Shown piece by piece: positions 1-8,848 of a stretch of DNA of 64,000 nucleotides (position 1 is the stretch's first letter; each line of letters begins with the position of its first letter). The position numbers were made by a program, and so were the translations under genes. Under the pieces are notes generated by a model, which was given only the letters and a program-made list of their open reading frames with translations, made no database searches and was not told where the DNA came from. Origin of the DNA: a bacterium (lineage in GTDB: Bacteria; Hydrothermota; UBA3072; JAPDKE01); contig JAPDKE010000018.1 in assembly GCA_029258725.1 (NCBI GenBank), forward strand, positions 18,824 to 82,823, written 5' to 3'.

Positions 1-1
1 T

Positions 2-1618
2 ATTGCCGGAAAGGATACCCTGCTTTACCTTCTGAAGATAAACTCCCTGGAAATTGTTGATGTTTCAGACCCTTCATCCCCTGAAAGTGTATCGGTTCTT
101 AATACAGGTGGAAAGGGAATGTACATGGATGGGAATTACATATACATTGCAGGAGGATACAGTGGACTTGGTGTGGTTGATATCTCAGACCCCTCCTCTC
201 CCTTCCTTGCCGGTTCATGCTCCATAAATGGAGATGCATGGGATGTGTGGGTGTCGGGAAACTATGCCTATGTTGCGGTTTTTGATTCTGGGGTATGCGT
301 GATTGATATCTCAGACCCCTCCTCTCCCAGATGCACCTCTCATGTATATACCCCGGGCACGCACTATTACTATTTTCTTTCCGGCACGGGAAACTGCTTA
401 TACACCGCCTCTCCTCCGGGTTATCCCTTCTTTTACACATCTCCGGCGGAGATGAAGATAATAGATGTCCAGGACCCATCCTCTCCTGTAGACACAGGAA
501 GTTTCATAACCCCCTCTTACTTCATGGACATTAAAGTTTCAGGAGACCTTCTTTATGCGGCAAATACCCAGTCGGGATTGAGGATATTTGATACCTCAGA
601 CCCATCTTCCCCACAGGTTCTTGGTGTGTTTGATACTCCTTCTTCGGTTACAGGGCTGGATGTTCATGAACCCTATGTTTACCTTGCAGATGATGCGGGA
701 GGGTTGAGGATAGTGGATGTTTCTGACCCCACAAATCCTGTTGAGGCAGGAAGTCTTTCTTTGCCAGGATATGCAAGGGATGTTGAGGTTGTGGACAGTT
801 TTGCATACGTGGTTCAGGAATGGACAGATACCGGTTTCTGCGTGGTGAATGTGAAAAATCCTTCATCTCCCCAGTTTATAAGCGGTCTTGCTGTGGGAAG
901 TGCAACAGGACTTAAGGTATCCGGAAATTGTGCATTTGTGGCTGCGGGAGGAAAACTCATGGTTGTGGATATCTCCGACCCCTTTAATCCCGTGAAGGCA
1001 GGTTCCCTTGCCATAAATGCGTATGATGTTGATGTTTCAGAAAACCATGCCTTTGTCGCAGGTGCATGGGATACGAATTTCTTTGTTGTGGATATAAGCG
1101 AGCCCGCGAATCCTTCCCTTCTTTCTACCTTTCATCTTCCCGATGTCCCGTTCAGGGTTGTTGTTGACAGCATATATGCATACCTTTCCTGTGGGGATGT
1201 TTATGGATACGGAGATGGGGAAATAAGAGTGATTGATGTGAGCGACCCTGCAAATCCTCAGATGGTGGGCTATGCATCAATTCCAGATGATGGAGTGGGA
1301 ATGGATGTTGCAGGAAACCTCATATTTGTGGCTTCTTACAGCGGTGGGATACAGGTTTATGAGAACATGCTTATAAACGGAATAAAAAGAAATGCAAACC
1401 CCCTCAATCATACTTCTATTCAGGCAGGAAAATTGGTTGTGGAATATTCCCATCCCGGAATACTTGCAATTTATGATGTTGCAGGAAGGAAGATAAGGAA
1501 AATGAGACTTTGTGAAGAAAAAGGGCGGGTTGAGTTCAGCCTTCCTTCCGGGGTTTACTTCATAACGCTTGAAGGTAAGGGGGTAAAGGAAACAGAAAAG
1601 GTTGTGGTTATAAAATAA
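2..1618 (+). CDS. LVIVD-repeat surface protein with type IX-like C-terminal domain (5' partial)
   Basis: The reading frame is open from base 2, so the true start lies left of the window. The visible part is about ten repeats of 40-50 residues, each carrying a motif such as LEIVDVSDPSSP, LGVVDISDPSSP or LRIVDVSDPTNP. This is the LVIVD repeat, which forms a beta-propeller-like extracellular structure. The last 70 residues (YDVAGRKIRKM ... LPSGVYFITLEG ... EKVVVIK) match the type A sorting domain of type IX-secreted proteins. It is therefore probably an exported, surface-attached protein with a binding or scaffold role. No catalytic motif is visible. A sigma-70-like promoter for the next gene follows directly. 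Confidence 0.85.
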   Translation: MAGKDTLLYLLKINSLEIVDVSDPSSPESVSVLNTGGKGMYMDGNYIYIAGGYSGLGVVDISDPSSPFLAGSCSINGDAWDVWVSGNYAYVAVFDSGVCVIDISDPSSPRCTSHVYTPGTHYYYFLSGTGNCLYTASPPGYPFFYTSPAEMKIIDVQDPSSPVDTGSFITPSYFMDIKVSGDLLYAANTQSGLRIFDTSDPSSPQVLGVFDTPSSVTGLDVHEPYVYLADDAGGLRIVDVSDPTNPVEAGSLSLPGYARDVEVVDSFAYVVQEWTDTGFCVVNVKNPSSPQFISGLAVGSATGLKVSGNCAFVAAGGKLMVVDISDPFNPVKAGSLAINAYDVDVSENHAFVAGAWDTNFFVVDISEPANPSLLSTFHLPDVPFRVVVDSIYAYLSCGDVYGYGDGEIRVIDVSDPANPQMVGYASIPDDGVGMDVAGNLIFVASYSGGIQVYENMLINGIKRNANPLNHTSIQAGKLVVEYSHPGILAIYDVAGRKIRKMRLCEEKGRVEFSLPSGVYFITLEGKGVKETEKVVVIK

Positions 1619-1626
1619 ACCTCCAC

Positions 1627-1655
1627 TTGACACCTCTTTTCTTTTCATTTATCCT
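1627..1655 (+). promoter_or_regulatory. Sigma-70-like promoter for the 1674 operon
   Basis: TTGACA (1627-1632), 17-bp spacer, TATCCT (1650-1655). The expected transcription start is near 1662. It leaves a very short leader that still contains the Shine-Dalgarno AAGGAGGGG before the ATG at 1674. Confidence 0.7.
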
Positions 1656-1673
1656 CTGAAAAAAGGAGGGGAA

Positions 1674-2741
1674 ATGCATAAAAAGCTCTTTATCCCGGGA
1701 CCAACAGAGGTTGTGCCCGAAATTCTTGAGGCAATGAGCGTGCCCATGATAGGGCACAGGATGAAGGAGTTTTCCCAGCTCATGGAAGAGGTAGTTCCAA
1801 AGGTCCAGAAACTCTTCCGCACCCGGAACTTTATCGTGGTTTCAACCTCATCCGGAACAGGATTGATGGAGGCAGCAGTCCGCTCATGCGTAAAGAAAAA
1901 GGCACTCCATACGGTTTACGGTGCATTCTCAAAGAGGTGGCTTGATATATCAAAAAGAAACGGAAAAGAGGTTGATGTCCTTGAGATTGAGTGGGGTAAG
2001 GGTGTTGAGGCGGAGCAGATTGAGGAGAGGCTCAAAAAGGGAGACATAGACACGGTGTTTGTTACGCACAACGAGACATCAACCGGTGTCATGGTGGACC
2101 TCAAGTCCATTGGGGAGATGATGAAAAACTTCCCCGATGTGGTTCTCTGCGTTGATGCAGTCTCCTCACTTGGCGGAGCAAGATTGGAGACGGATGAGTG
2201 GGGGGTTGATGTGGTTGTGACAAGCACGCAGAAGTGCATTGCGCTTCCTCCCGGACTTGCCCTTGCATCGGTGAGTGAAAAGGCACTTGAGCGCGCAAAG
2301 GAGGTTGAAAACAGGGGTTACTACTTTGACTTTCTGGTATTCAAGAAATACTGGGATGAAAGACGCCAGACACCAACAACCCCATCCATATCCCACATCT
2401 ATGCACTCAACAGGCAACTCGACAGAATACTTGAGGAGGGAATAGAGAACCGCTGGAAGAGACACGAGGAGATGGCTGAGTTTGTGAGGGCATGGGCAAG
2501 GGAGCACTTTGAACTCTTCCCTGATGAAAAATACCTTTCTGTTACACTCACCACCGTAAAAAACACAAGGGGAATCTCTGTTGCAGACCTCAACAAGGAA
2601 CTTGCAAAGAGAGGGGCTGCAATATCCAATGGATATGGAACCCTGAAAGAAAAGACCTTCAGAATAGCACACATGGGCGACCTCACGATGGACGACATGC
2701 GCTGGCTCCTTAACCAGATAAATGAGATACTTGGCCTTTAG
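1674..2741 (+). CDS. Class V aminotransferase (serine-pyruvate / alanine-glyoxylate type)
   Basis: A PLP-dependent fold-type I aminotransferase of 355 residues, the usual family length. The N-terminal FIPGPTEV and IGHR motifs, the STSSGTGLMEAA phosphate-binding segment and the VDAVSSLGG segment (PLP-ring aspartate) are all present. The Schiff-base lysine lies in STQKC near residue 186. Members transfer the amino group of serine, alanine or phosphoserine to glyoxylate or another oxo acid; the substrate cannot be told from sequence. The start has a strong Shine-Dalgarno (AAGGAGGGG). It is first in an operon with a PLD-like protein (20-bp overlap) and purB. Serine/glycine supply for purine synthesis would fit that company, but this is inference. 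Confidence 0.9.
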   Translation: MHKKLFIPGPTEVVPEILEAMSVPMIGHRMKEFSQLMEEVVPKVQKLFRTRNFIVVSTSSGTGLMEAAVRSCVKKKALHTVYGAFSKRWLDISKRNGKEVDVLEIEWGKGVEAEQIEERLKKGDIDTVFVTHNETSTGVMVDLKSIGEMMKNFPDVVLCVDAVSSLGGARLETDEWGVDVVVTSTQKCIALPPGLALASVSEKALERAKEVENRGYYFDFLVFKKYWDERRQTPTTPSISHIYALNRQLDRILEEGIENRWKRHEEMAEFVRAWAREHFELFPDEKYLSVTLTTVKNTRGISVADLNKELAKRGAAISNGYGTLKEKTFRIAHMGDLTMDDMRWLLNQINEILGL

Positions 2742-3243
2742 TTTACTTCTTTTAACATGCATTCCCCATAAGGAAAGAACAGGGGAGGTGGTCCTCATAA
2801 CCGACAGGGACTACCTCCCCTTTGTAAAAGAAAGAATAGATTCAACTCGCCATACAATCCATGCAATAATGTACGTTGGAAGATACATTCCTGGAGGAAT
2901 GGTTGAACTGCTCACGCAATATCTCCTTGGTGCGGAAGAAAGAGGAGTTGAGGTGAGGGTTATCTTTGAGAAGAGCGCATACGACTCATCCCTGAATGCA
3001 ACAAATGAGGAATTTATGAAAATTCTTGAAGAGGGAGGGGTTGAGGTGAGATGGGACGATTCCTTAACAACAACCCATGCAAAACTCATGGTCTTTGATA
3101 CATCCTGGGTCCTTATAGGTTCAACGAACTGGACCGAAAGCGCGCTTGAATACAATCATGAGGTGAATGTTGGAATAAACTCTCCTGAACTTGCAGACCA
3201 GGTTCTTTCCTATTTTGAAAACCTGTGGAGAAAAAATGATTGA
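2722..3243 (+). CDS. Phospholipase D-like nuclease-family lipoprotein
   Basis: This 173-residue protein carries one HKD signature (HAKLMVFD followed by GSTNWTESALEYNHE). Single-HKD proteins of this size belong to the Nuc/PLD endonuclease group, which acts as a dimer on phosphodiester bonds. The N-terminus has a short hydrophobic stretch ending in LLLLTC, a plausible lipobox, so the mature protein may be a membrane-anchored lipoprotein facing the periplasm. The start overlaps the aminotransferase gene by 20 bp and has no good Shine-Dalgarno, which suggests translational coupling. The end overlaps purB by 8 bp. Whether it cuts nucleic acid or phospholipid is not decidable here. Confidence 0.8.
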   Translation: MRYLAFSLLLLTCIPHKERTGEVVLITDRDYLPFVKERIDSTRHTIHAIMYVGRYIPGGMVELLTQYLLGAEERGVEVRVIFEKSAYDSSLNATNEEFMKILEEGGVEVRWDDSLTTTHAKLMVFDTSWVLIGSTNWTESALEYNHEVNVGINSPELADQVLSYFENLWRKND

Positions 3244-4516
3244 GAGATACAATATTCCTGAAATAGATGAAATATGGAAAAATAAATATGAGGTCTGGCT
3301 TGAGGTAGAACTTGCCGTCCTTGAGGTTATGCACGAAGACGGGAAAATTCCCTCTGATGCACTTGAGAGAATAAAGAAAAAAGCAAGGGTGAGACCGGAG
3401 AGGATTGAGGAGATAGAAAAGGAAACAAGGCATGATGTCATTGCGTTCTTAAAACAGATTGAGGAGGAGATAGGGGAGGACGCAAAATACCTCCACAGGG
3501 GATTGACATCCTATGATGTTGTTGACACGGCAATTTCTCTTATGCTTTTGAGAACCATTGAAATTATAGAGAAAGACCTTGAAAAACTCCTGCTTGTTCT
3601 GAAAAAGCGGGCAGAGGAGGAGAAGTATACGGTAATCACGGGAAGGACCCACGGGGTTCATGCAGAACCAACCTCCCTTGGATTGAAGTTCTATTCCTTC
3701 TACTCCGAATTTCTGAGGGCAAAGGATGACCTGCTCAGGGTGAAGGAAATTATAAGATTTGGAAAACTCTCAGGTGCGGTCGGAAACTGTGCACACACCT
3801 CCCCTGGGTTTGAAAAAAGGGTCCTGGAAAAACTCGGGCTTATGCCAGAGCCGGTATCAACCCAGGTTGTTCCAAGGGATAGAATAGCAAGGTATCTTTT
3901 CACCTTAACCCTCATTGGCTGTGCTGTTGAAAGGGCTGCTTATGAGATAAGGCACCTTGCAAGAACAGAAATCGGAGAACTTGAGGAGCCATTCCTTCCC
4001 GGGCAGCGTGGTTCATCCGCAATGCCACACAAGCGCAATCCCATTGTGTGTGAGAGACTCTGTGGAATGGCACGCATGCTCCGTTCATACCTGGGAGTTT
4101 CCCTTGAGAACATTTCCTTATGGAATGAAAGGGATATAAGCCACTCATCAACAGAGAGGATAATCCTTCCCGATGCCTCAATCCTTGCCGATTACATGAT
4201 AAGAAAACTCACATGGGTTATTGAAAACATGCGGATAAACAGGGAGAGGATGAGAAAGAATCTGGATATAACCAGGGGGCTTATCTATTCCCAGCGGGTT
4301 CTTGTGTTTCTTATGGAGAAGGGAATTCCAAGAGACAGGGCTTACACAATTGTTCAGGAGAATGCAAAAAAGACACAAAGAAAGGATTTTCTTACATGTC
4401 TGCTTGAAGACGAACGTGTTCTTGAGGTTGCAACCCCTGAGGAGATAAAGTCCCTGTTTGAGCCGGAGTATTACATAAGATGGGTGGATGAGATAAAAAG
4501 GAGGGTGGATGGATAG
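3236..4516 (+). CDS. purB: Adenylosuccinate lyase
   Basis: Catalyses two fumarate-releasing steps of purine synthesis: SAICAR to AICAR, and adenylosuccinate to AMP. The protein has 426 residues from the start chosen here (MIERYNIPE). The fumarase/aspartase superfamily signature is intact (GSSAMPHKRNP), as are the upstream conserved blocks HRGLTSYDVVDTA and TGRTHGVHAEP. A longer in-frame start at 3191 is rejected because it would run deep into the PLD gene and add residues not seen in the family. The ATG overlaps the end of the PLD gene. purN lies about 40 kb away, so purine genes are dispersed. Confidence 0.96.
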   Translation: MIERYNIPEIDEIWKNKYEVWLEVELAVLEVMHEDGKIPSDALERIKKKARVRPERIEEIEKETRHDVIAFLKQIEEEIGEDAKYLHRGLTSYDVVDTAISLMLLRTIEIIEKDLEKLLLVLKKRAEEEKYTVITGRTHGVHAEPTSLGLKFYSFYSEFLRAKDDLLRVKEIIRFGKLSGAVGNCAHTSPGFEKRVLEKLGLMPEPVSTQVVPRDRIARYLFTLTLIGCAVERAAYEIRHLARTEIGELEEPFLPGQRGSSAMPHKRNPIVCERLCGMARMLRSYLGVSLENISLWNERDISHSSTERIILPDASILADYMIRKLTWVIENMRINRERMRKNLDITRGLIYSQRVLVFLMEKGIPRDRAYTIVQENAKKTQRKDFLTCLLEDERVLEVATPEEIKSLFEPEYYIRWVDEIKRRVDG

Positions 4517-4643
4517 CACCGCTGTGATTCCTCCCGGACTATTTGGTCGTTCAATACTCATGCTCTTGGTTATAATCGGAATCCTTATGGTTGCCATTTA
4601 TCTTATAATGAGGATTAAAAAATGGTATGGCTTCTTTATCTGA
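4509..4643 (+). CDS. Small single-pass membrane protein (44 aa)
   Basis: An open frame starting ATG at 4509, overlapping the purB stop, and ending TGA at 4641-4643 inside the next gene. It encodes 44 residues: a short polar N-terminus (MDSTAVIPPGLFGRS), one strongly hydrophobic segment (about residues 16-34, ILMLLVIIGILMVAIYLIM) and a basic tail (RIKKWYGFFI). This is typical of a small membrane protein or signal anchor. Its frame meets the GH18 start at an A6 run (4617-4622), so it may instead be the membrane anchor of the downstream protein, joined by a -1 slip or split by a sequence error. No family recognised. Confidence 0.45.
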   Translation: MDSTAVIPPGLFGRSILMLLVIIGILMVAIYLIMRIKKWYGFFI

Positions 4644-6775
4644 CCATTCATGAACTTCAGTATAAAGAGCACATAAAGAATGCCATATTTGGAGAACCAA
4701 CGGTGAAGATTCCCCTTCAGGAAAGAAAGGGGATGAGATACACATACTACGGATACCTCCCTTACTGGATAGGGAGCGGGAAGTATGCAAACTTCCAGTG
4801 GGAACTTTTAACGCACATTGCATATTTCTCCGTGAGCGTGGATACCTTGGGAAACCTTGGCTCCGTTCCCTATCCACAGAGATTTGATACCCTACTTCTC
4901 TATGCCCATCCAAGGGGGATAAGAATACACATGACCTATACTCTGTTTGGAAGTTCGGATGTTGCAAAGTTTCTCAATTCAAGGACTGCAAGAGAGAATG
5001 CGATAAACAATATAAAAAATCAGATTTCTACCTTAGGAATAGAGGGGGCAAACATGGATTTTGAGTTTGTGACATCCTCTGTGAGGGACAGTTTCACTCT
5101 CTTTATCCAGGAACTTGCAGAGACCCTCCATTCCCATCCTGATGGAAGAAAGGACCTTTATATTGCCTCCCCTGCTGTTCCTGAATGGTATCCTGGATAT
5201 GATATTGCTGCACTTGACCCATGGGTTGATGGCTTCTTTATAATGGCCTATGACTTCCACTATTCCGGTTCCTCTGTTGCAGGACCTGTTGCACCGAATG
5301 TTCCGAGTTCCTTCTGGGGAGTCTATTCTGTTGCAAAAACCATAGGTTCATACATAGATTCAGGGGCAACCAGACAGAAGATGGTTCTCGGAATGCCATA
5401 CTATGGATACGACTGGCCAACCGAATCGGACGAGATTGGAAGTGCAACAACAGGATACGGGAGTGCAAAGATATTCACAACTGCAAAGTCAGAGGCGGAA
5501 AACTATGGAAGGGACTGGGATACCTGTTCACTCACTCCCTGGTATTCGTACTATACGACGGAGTGGCATCAGACCTGGTATGATGATTCGGTTAGCATAG
5601 GAATAAAACTTGACCTTGCACTGGACAGCATGCTCCAGGGGGCGGGTTGCTGGGCTCTTGGATACGACGATGGTGAGGACGACCTCTGGAACGTTATAAG
5701 GGACAGACTCTGGATAGAACCACCTGAAATGCACTGGGTTGTTGAGGTGAACGTTGCTGGATTGAACATAAGGGAGGGACCGGGCCTGGAATATCCTCCC
5801 TACACCTATGCGGTTCAGGGGGAGAGGTTTGTTGCATTTGACAGAAAAGGATACTGGTACCGGATATACTTCCCCTCTGCTTCTGGTGGATACTATGGAT
5901 GGATGTATGGTGGCGATGGGATAAACCATCAGTATCTGAAGGGGGTTACGGAAGATACAATCCTGAGGGTTACCGCATCCCTTTTGAATGTTAGGGAAGG
6001 GCCCTCAACTTCCTATCCGGTTATCACCCAGATTGCAAGGGGACAGTGCTTTGTTCCCGATTCTTTCTCGAATTTCTGGGCAAGGATATTTCTCCCGCAG
6101 GATACCGGATGGTGCTATTATGCAACCTATACAAGACTCATTCCCATTCCCGAGGATTCAAATCCATACCTTGCAGGGATAGACAGTGTTATTTATCCTG
6201 ATACCGTTCGCTCACAGGATACATTCACGATTAGGATATACGTTGAAAATCAGGGATATGGGCCATTTGATTCACTTGTATGGATAAAAACATCGGGTTC
6301 AAGTTCGTTTTACTGTCCCGATACATGGGTTGACGATTCAACTGCAAAAACATGGGGATTTTCAGGGATTCCGGGACAGCATTTTATAAGGTATGCAACC
6401 TTTCAGGCCCCATACGTTACAGATACACTTACATTTGAGGAGACCTTCACATGGATAAGGAAGGGAACTCTGTTTGATTATTCATTTACGATAAGGGTTA
6501 CTGTTGTTCCTCAGGTTCTTTATGTGGAAAACGAGAGGGAAAGAGAGGAAGGGAAGAAAAATTCATGGATAAGGGTTTACTATCCTGAGGGAAGATTTGT
6601 CTTATCCGGTGAGAACTGGAGATTTTCCCTGTACGATGTGGCTGGAAGAAAGGTGTATGAGGAAAAAGGAAGGGGAAGAAAAAGCATAACTCCTTCCCTT
6701 CCTTCTGGCATTTATTTCTATTTCTTCTCCTCCGGGAATAAAAAAGAAACAGGTAAGTTTTTGAAACTCAGATGA
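4622..6775 (+). CDS. Secreted glycoside hydrolase family 18-like protein with SH3 domains and type IX-like tail
   Basis: A 717-residue multidomain protein. Residues about 40-370 are a GH18 barrel. The DxxDxDxE motif is present as EGANMDFE, keeping the catalytic Glu near residue 148 and the Asp two before it; the first Asp is Glu and the second Asn. Two bacterial SH3-like domains follow (about 375-440 and 450-510, each with an LNVREGPS-type motif), then a beta-rich region and a C-terminal sorting domain (YDVAGRKVYEE ... LPSGIYFYF). Relatives of this layout (YaaH/CwlL type) act on peptidoglycan or chitin-like glycans. A normal signal peptide is missing at the annotated N-terminus, see the preceding 44-aa frame. 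Its stop overlaps the rhomboid start (ATGA). Confidence 0.85.
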   Translation: MVWLLYLTIHELQYKEHIKNAIFGEPTVKIPLQERKGMRYTYYGYLPYWIGSGKYANFQWELLTHIAYFSVSVDTLGNLGSVPYPQRFDTLLLYAHPRGIRIHMTYTLFGSSDVAKFLNSRTARENAINNIKNQISTLGIEGANMDFEFVTSSVRDSFTLFIQELAETLHSHPDGRKDLYIASPAVPEWYPGYDIAALDPWVDGFFIMAYDFHYSGSSVAGPVAPNVPSSFWGVYSVAKTIGSYIDSGATRQKMVLGMPYYGYDWPTESDEIGSATTGYGSAKIFTTAKSEAENYGRDWDTCSLTPWYSYYTTEWHQTWYDDSVSIGIKLDLALDSMLQGAGCWALGYDDGEDDLWNVIRDRLWIEPPEMHWVVEVNVAGLNIREGPGLEYPPYTYAVQGERFVAFDRKGYWYRIYFPSASGGYYGWMYGGDGINHQYLKGVTEDTILRVTASLLNVREGPSTSYPVITQIARGQCFVPDSFSNFWARIFLPQDTGWCYYATYTRLIPIPEDSNPYLAGIDSVIYPDTVRSQDTFTIRIYVENQGYGPFDSLVWIKTSGSSSFYCPDTWVDDSTAKTWGFSGIPGQHFIRYATFQAPYVTDTLTFEETFTWIRKGTLFDYSFTIRVTVVPQVLYVENEREREEGKKNSWIRVYYPEGRFVLSGENWRFSLYDVAGRKVYEEKGRGRKSITPSLPSGIYFYFFSSGNKKETGKFLKLR

Positions 6776-7416
6776 TTCCGATAAGGGACATAAACCCATC
6801 ACGGAAGTTTCCTCTGGTTACTCTCACCCTCATAGGGGTGAACATTGCGGTTTTCCTCTATCAGCTGCAGGCAGGGGAAAAAATAGTTTATGCCTTTGGA
6901 CTTGTCCCGGCAAGAATTTCACATCTTTCATCCCTTTACACCTTTATAACCTGCATGTTCCTCCACGGAGGATGGTTTCACCTTTTGGGAAACATGCTTT
7001 ACCTGTGGATTTTTGGAGACAATGTTGAGGACAGGATGGGAAGAATTCCTTTTCTTATTTTTTATATCCTCGTGGGCGTGCTTGGTTCCCTTGTCTACCT
7101 TGCCCTCCATCCTTCCTCCACCATTCCTCTGATAGGTGCGAGTGGTGCAATATCAGGGGTTATGGGAGCATACTTTCTCTTTTTCCCAAGGGCTTCTGTA
7201 ATATCCCTTGTTCCCTTATTCTTCTTTATAAGAATAATAGTTCTCCCTGCCTGGCTTTACCTTGGTTTCTGGGTTCTGATACAGATAGCCTCACTTCCGG
7301 GAGAATCACCCGTGGCATTCTCCGCACATCTTGGAGGGTTTTTCTCAGGGCTTTTACTTGCTAAGGTTTTTGAAAGACGTCCTTCCAGGATGAGGCGGAG
7401 GAGAGGATTTCTATAG
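6772..7416 (+). CDS. Rhomboid-family intramembrane serine protease
   Basis: A 214-residue polytopic membrane protein with about six hydrophobic segments. The catalytic serine lies in GASGAISG (near residue 124) and the catalytic histidine in the last membrane helix (AHLGG). The conserved loop HGGWFHLLGNM is also present. Rhomboids cleave membrane-spanning substrates within the bilayer. The start is coupled to the GH18 gene (ATGA). The last 56 bp overlap the 3' end of the convergent CtpA-like gene, so the basic C-terminal tail (RRPSRMRRRRGF) is encoded on the opposite strand of another protein's coding end. Confidence 0.92.
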   Translation: MIPIRDINPSRKFPLVTLTLIGVNIAVFLYQLQAGEKIVYAFGLVPARISHLSSLYTFITCMFLHGGWFHLLGNMLYLWIFGDNVEDRMGRIPFLIFYILVGVLGSLVYLALHPSSTIPLIGASGAISGVMGAYFLFFPRASVISLVPLFFFIRIIVLPAWLYLGFWVLIQIASLPGESPVAFSAHLGGFFSGLLLAKVFERRPSRMRRRRGFL

Positions 7417-8848
7417 CCTTTTCAAGCTGGGGATCATCGGAGAGAAGTGCCCTGTATCTTCCCTCCTTTCCCCAGAGATTTTCATAGATTGCAATCTTCA
7501 GGTCTTTTTTGAGCCCCTCTCCCGCCTCCTCCCATTCACACTCATTGAACCTGCACAGGTCTTCTTTTTCGACAAATCTCCTGAAGTCCTCAAGGTCCTT
7601 ATCGGTAATCTCAAAATCCTTTCCCCTTTCTTTATAATTCTTCCCTGCATGCACCGCATACCTGAAGAAGGCGCGCTTGAGGTAGAGTTTGCTTTCAAGC
7701 GAGGTCCACTTTTTCCCCTTAACCTCAACATCAGGTTTTATCCCTCCGCCCCCATGCACCTCCCTTTTGAGGAATCCAAGGGTTGTGTATGTCTTTGCAG
7801 TATCTTCCTTTGCCCAGTGTCTGCTTATGCATCTCCCTGAAGGAGTGTAGTAAAGCGCGGTTGTGAGTTTAACCCCCTCATTCTTACCCACAGGGAATGG
7901 TCTCTGGACAGAACCCTTACCAAAAGTTCTTGTCCCAACAATAATTCCCCTGTCCCAGTCCTGTATTGCTCCTGCAACAATCTCAGATGCAGATGCACTT
8001 CCACCATCAACAAGCACTGCAAGGGGAAATTTTTCAAATTTTTCAGCGGGATGCGCCCTGTATTCCTTCTCATCGTATCTTCCACGCGTTGAAACTATTA
8101 TATCTCCCTCATCAAGGAATAGTTCAGCAACCTTTATTGCCTCGGAGAGAAGCCCGCCTGGATTTCCCCTGAGGTCCAGTATTATCCTTTTCGCACCCTG
8201 AGAGAGGAGGGAGTCTATTGCCTTTCTTACCTCCCGGGATGCTCGCTCGGAGAAGTTTGAGAGTTTTATATATCCTATATCATTCCTTAGCATGGTCACA
8301 TAGGATACAGGATGGAGAACAATCATTGCCCTGGTTATGGTAACATCAAAGGGTTCATCAAGCCCCTCACGGGATATGGTCAGGGTGACCTGGGTCCCTG
8401 GCTTCCCCCTCATGCGTTTTACAGCATCGTCAAGCGTCATATCCTCGGTTGATTCACCGTCTATCTTTATTATCCTGTCCCCTGCCATAAGCCCCGCCCT
8501 CCAGGCAGGCGTATCCTCTATCGGGGCTATTATGGTTAAAACTCCACCCACCATTCCTATCTGTATTCCCAGCCCTCCATATTCTCCGGTTGTATGGAGT
8601 TCAAGTTCCTTCATTTCCTTCTCGGTCAAGAATTCCGAATGGGGGTCAAGTGATGAAAGCATCCCCTCAAGTGCCTTTTCGGTGAGTTCTTTCAAAGCTA
8701 CATCCTTTACATAATAGTGCTTGACAATCCTCAGGACAGTTTCAAAAAGTCTCAGGCACTCTATTGCACTTTCCCTTGTCTCGGTCCTTCCAATAAGAGC
8801 GCCCAGTAAAAGAAAAGGAATCAGGGCAATCATAAGTTTTTTCTTCAT
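7361..8848 (-). CDS. S41-family C-terminal processing protease (CtpA-like)
   Basis: A 495-residue secreted serine protease with an N-terminal signal or anchor segment (MIALIPFLLLGALIG). A PDZ domain covers about residues 90-170 (YGGLGIQIG, AGLMAGDRIIKIDG). The protease core has the catalytic Ser in GGSASASE (near residue 282) and the general-base Lys in TFGKGSVQ (near residue 309). Such enzymes trim or degrade periplasmic proteins from the C-terminus. It ends the long minus-strand operon that begins at the DASS transporter. It starts with an ATGA overlap on tmk, and its 3' end overlaps the rhomboid gene on the other strand. Confidence 0.95.
   Translation of the reverse strand: MKKKLMIALIPFLLLGALIGRTETRESAIECLRLFETVLRIVKHYYVKDVALKELTEKALEGMLSSLDPHSEFLTEKEMKELELHTTGEYGGLGIQIGMVGGVLTIIAPIEDTPAWRAGLMAGDRIIKIDGESTEDMTLDDAVKRMRGKPGTQVTLTISREGLDEPFDVTITRAMIVLHPVSYVTMLRNDIGYIKLSNFSERASREVRKAIDSLLSQGAKRIILDLRGNPGGLLSEAIKVAELFLDEGDIIVSTRGRYDEKEYRAHPAEKFEKFPLAVLVDGGSASASEIVAGAIQDWDRGIIVGTRTFGKGSVQRPFPVGKNEGVKLTTALYYTPSGRCISRHWAKEDTAKTYTTLGFLKREVHGGGGIKPDVEVKGKKWTSLESKLYLKRAFFRYAVHAGKNYKERGKDFEITDKDLEDFRRFVEKEDLCRFNECEWEEAGEGLKKDLKIAIYENLWGKEGRYRALLSDDPQLEKAIEILSSASSWKDVFQKP

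Noticed and set aside
2166..2798. 210-codon minus-strand frame opposite the class V aminotransferase
   Set aside because: It lies opposite a well-conserved enzyme, has no ribosome site and no family resemblance.
3191..3235. Upstream extension of purB
   Set aside because: Would start inside the PLD gene and add 15 residues not found in the family; the ATG at 3236 matches the usual N-terminus.
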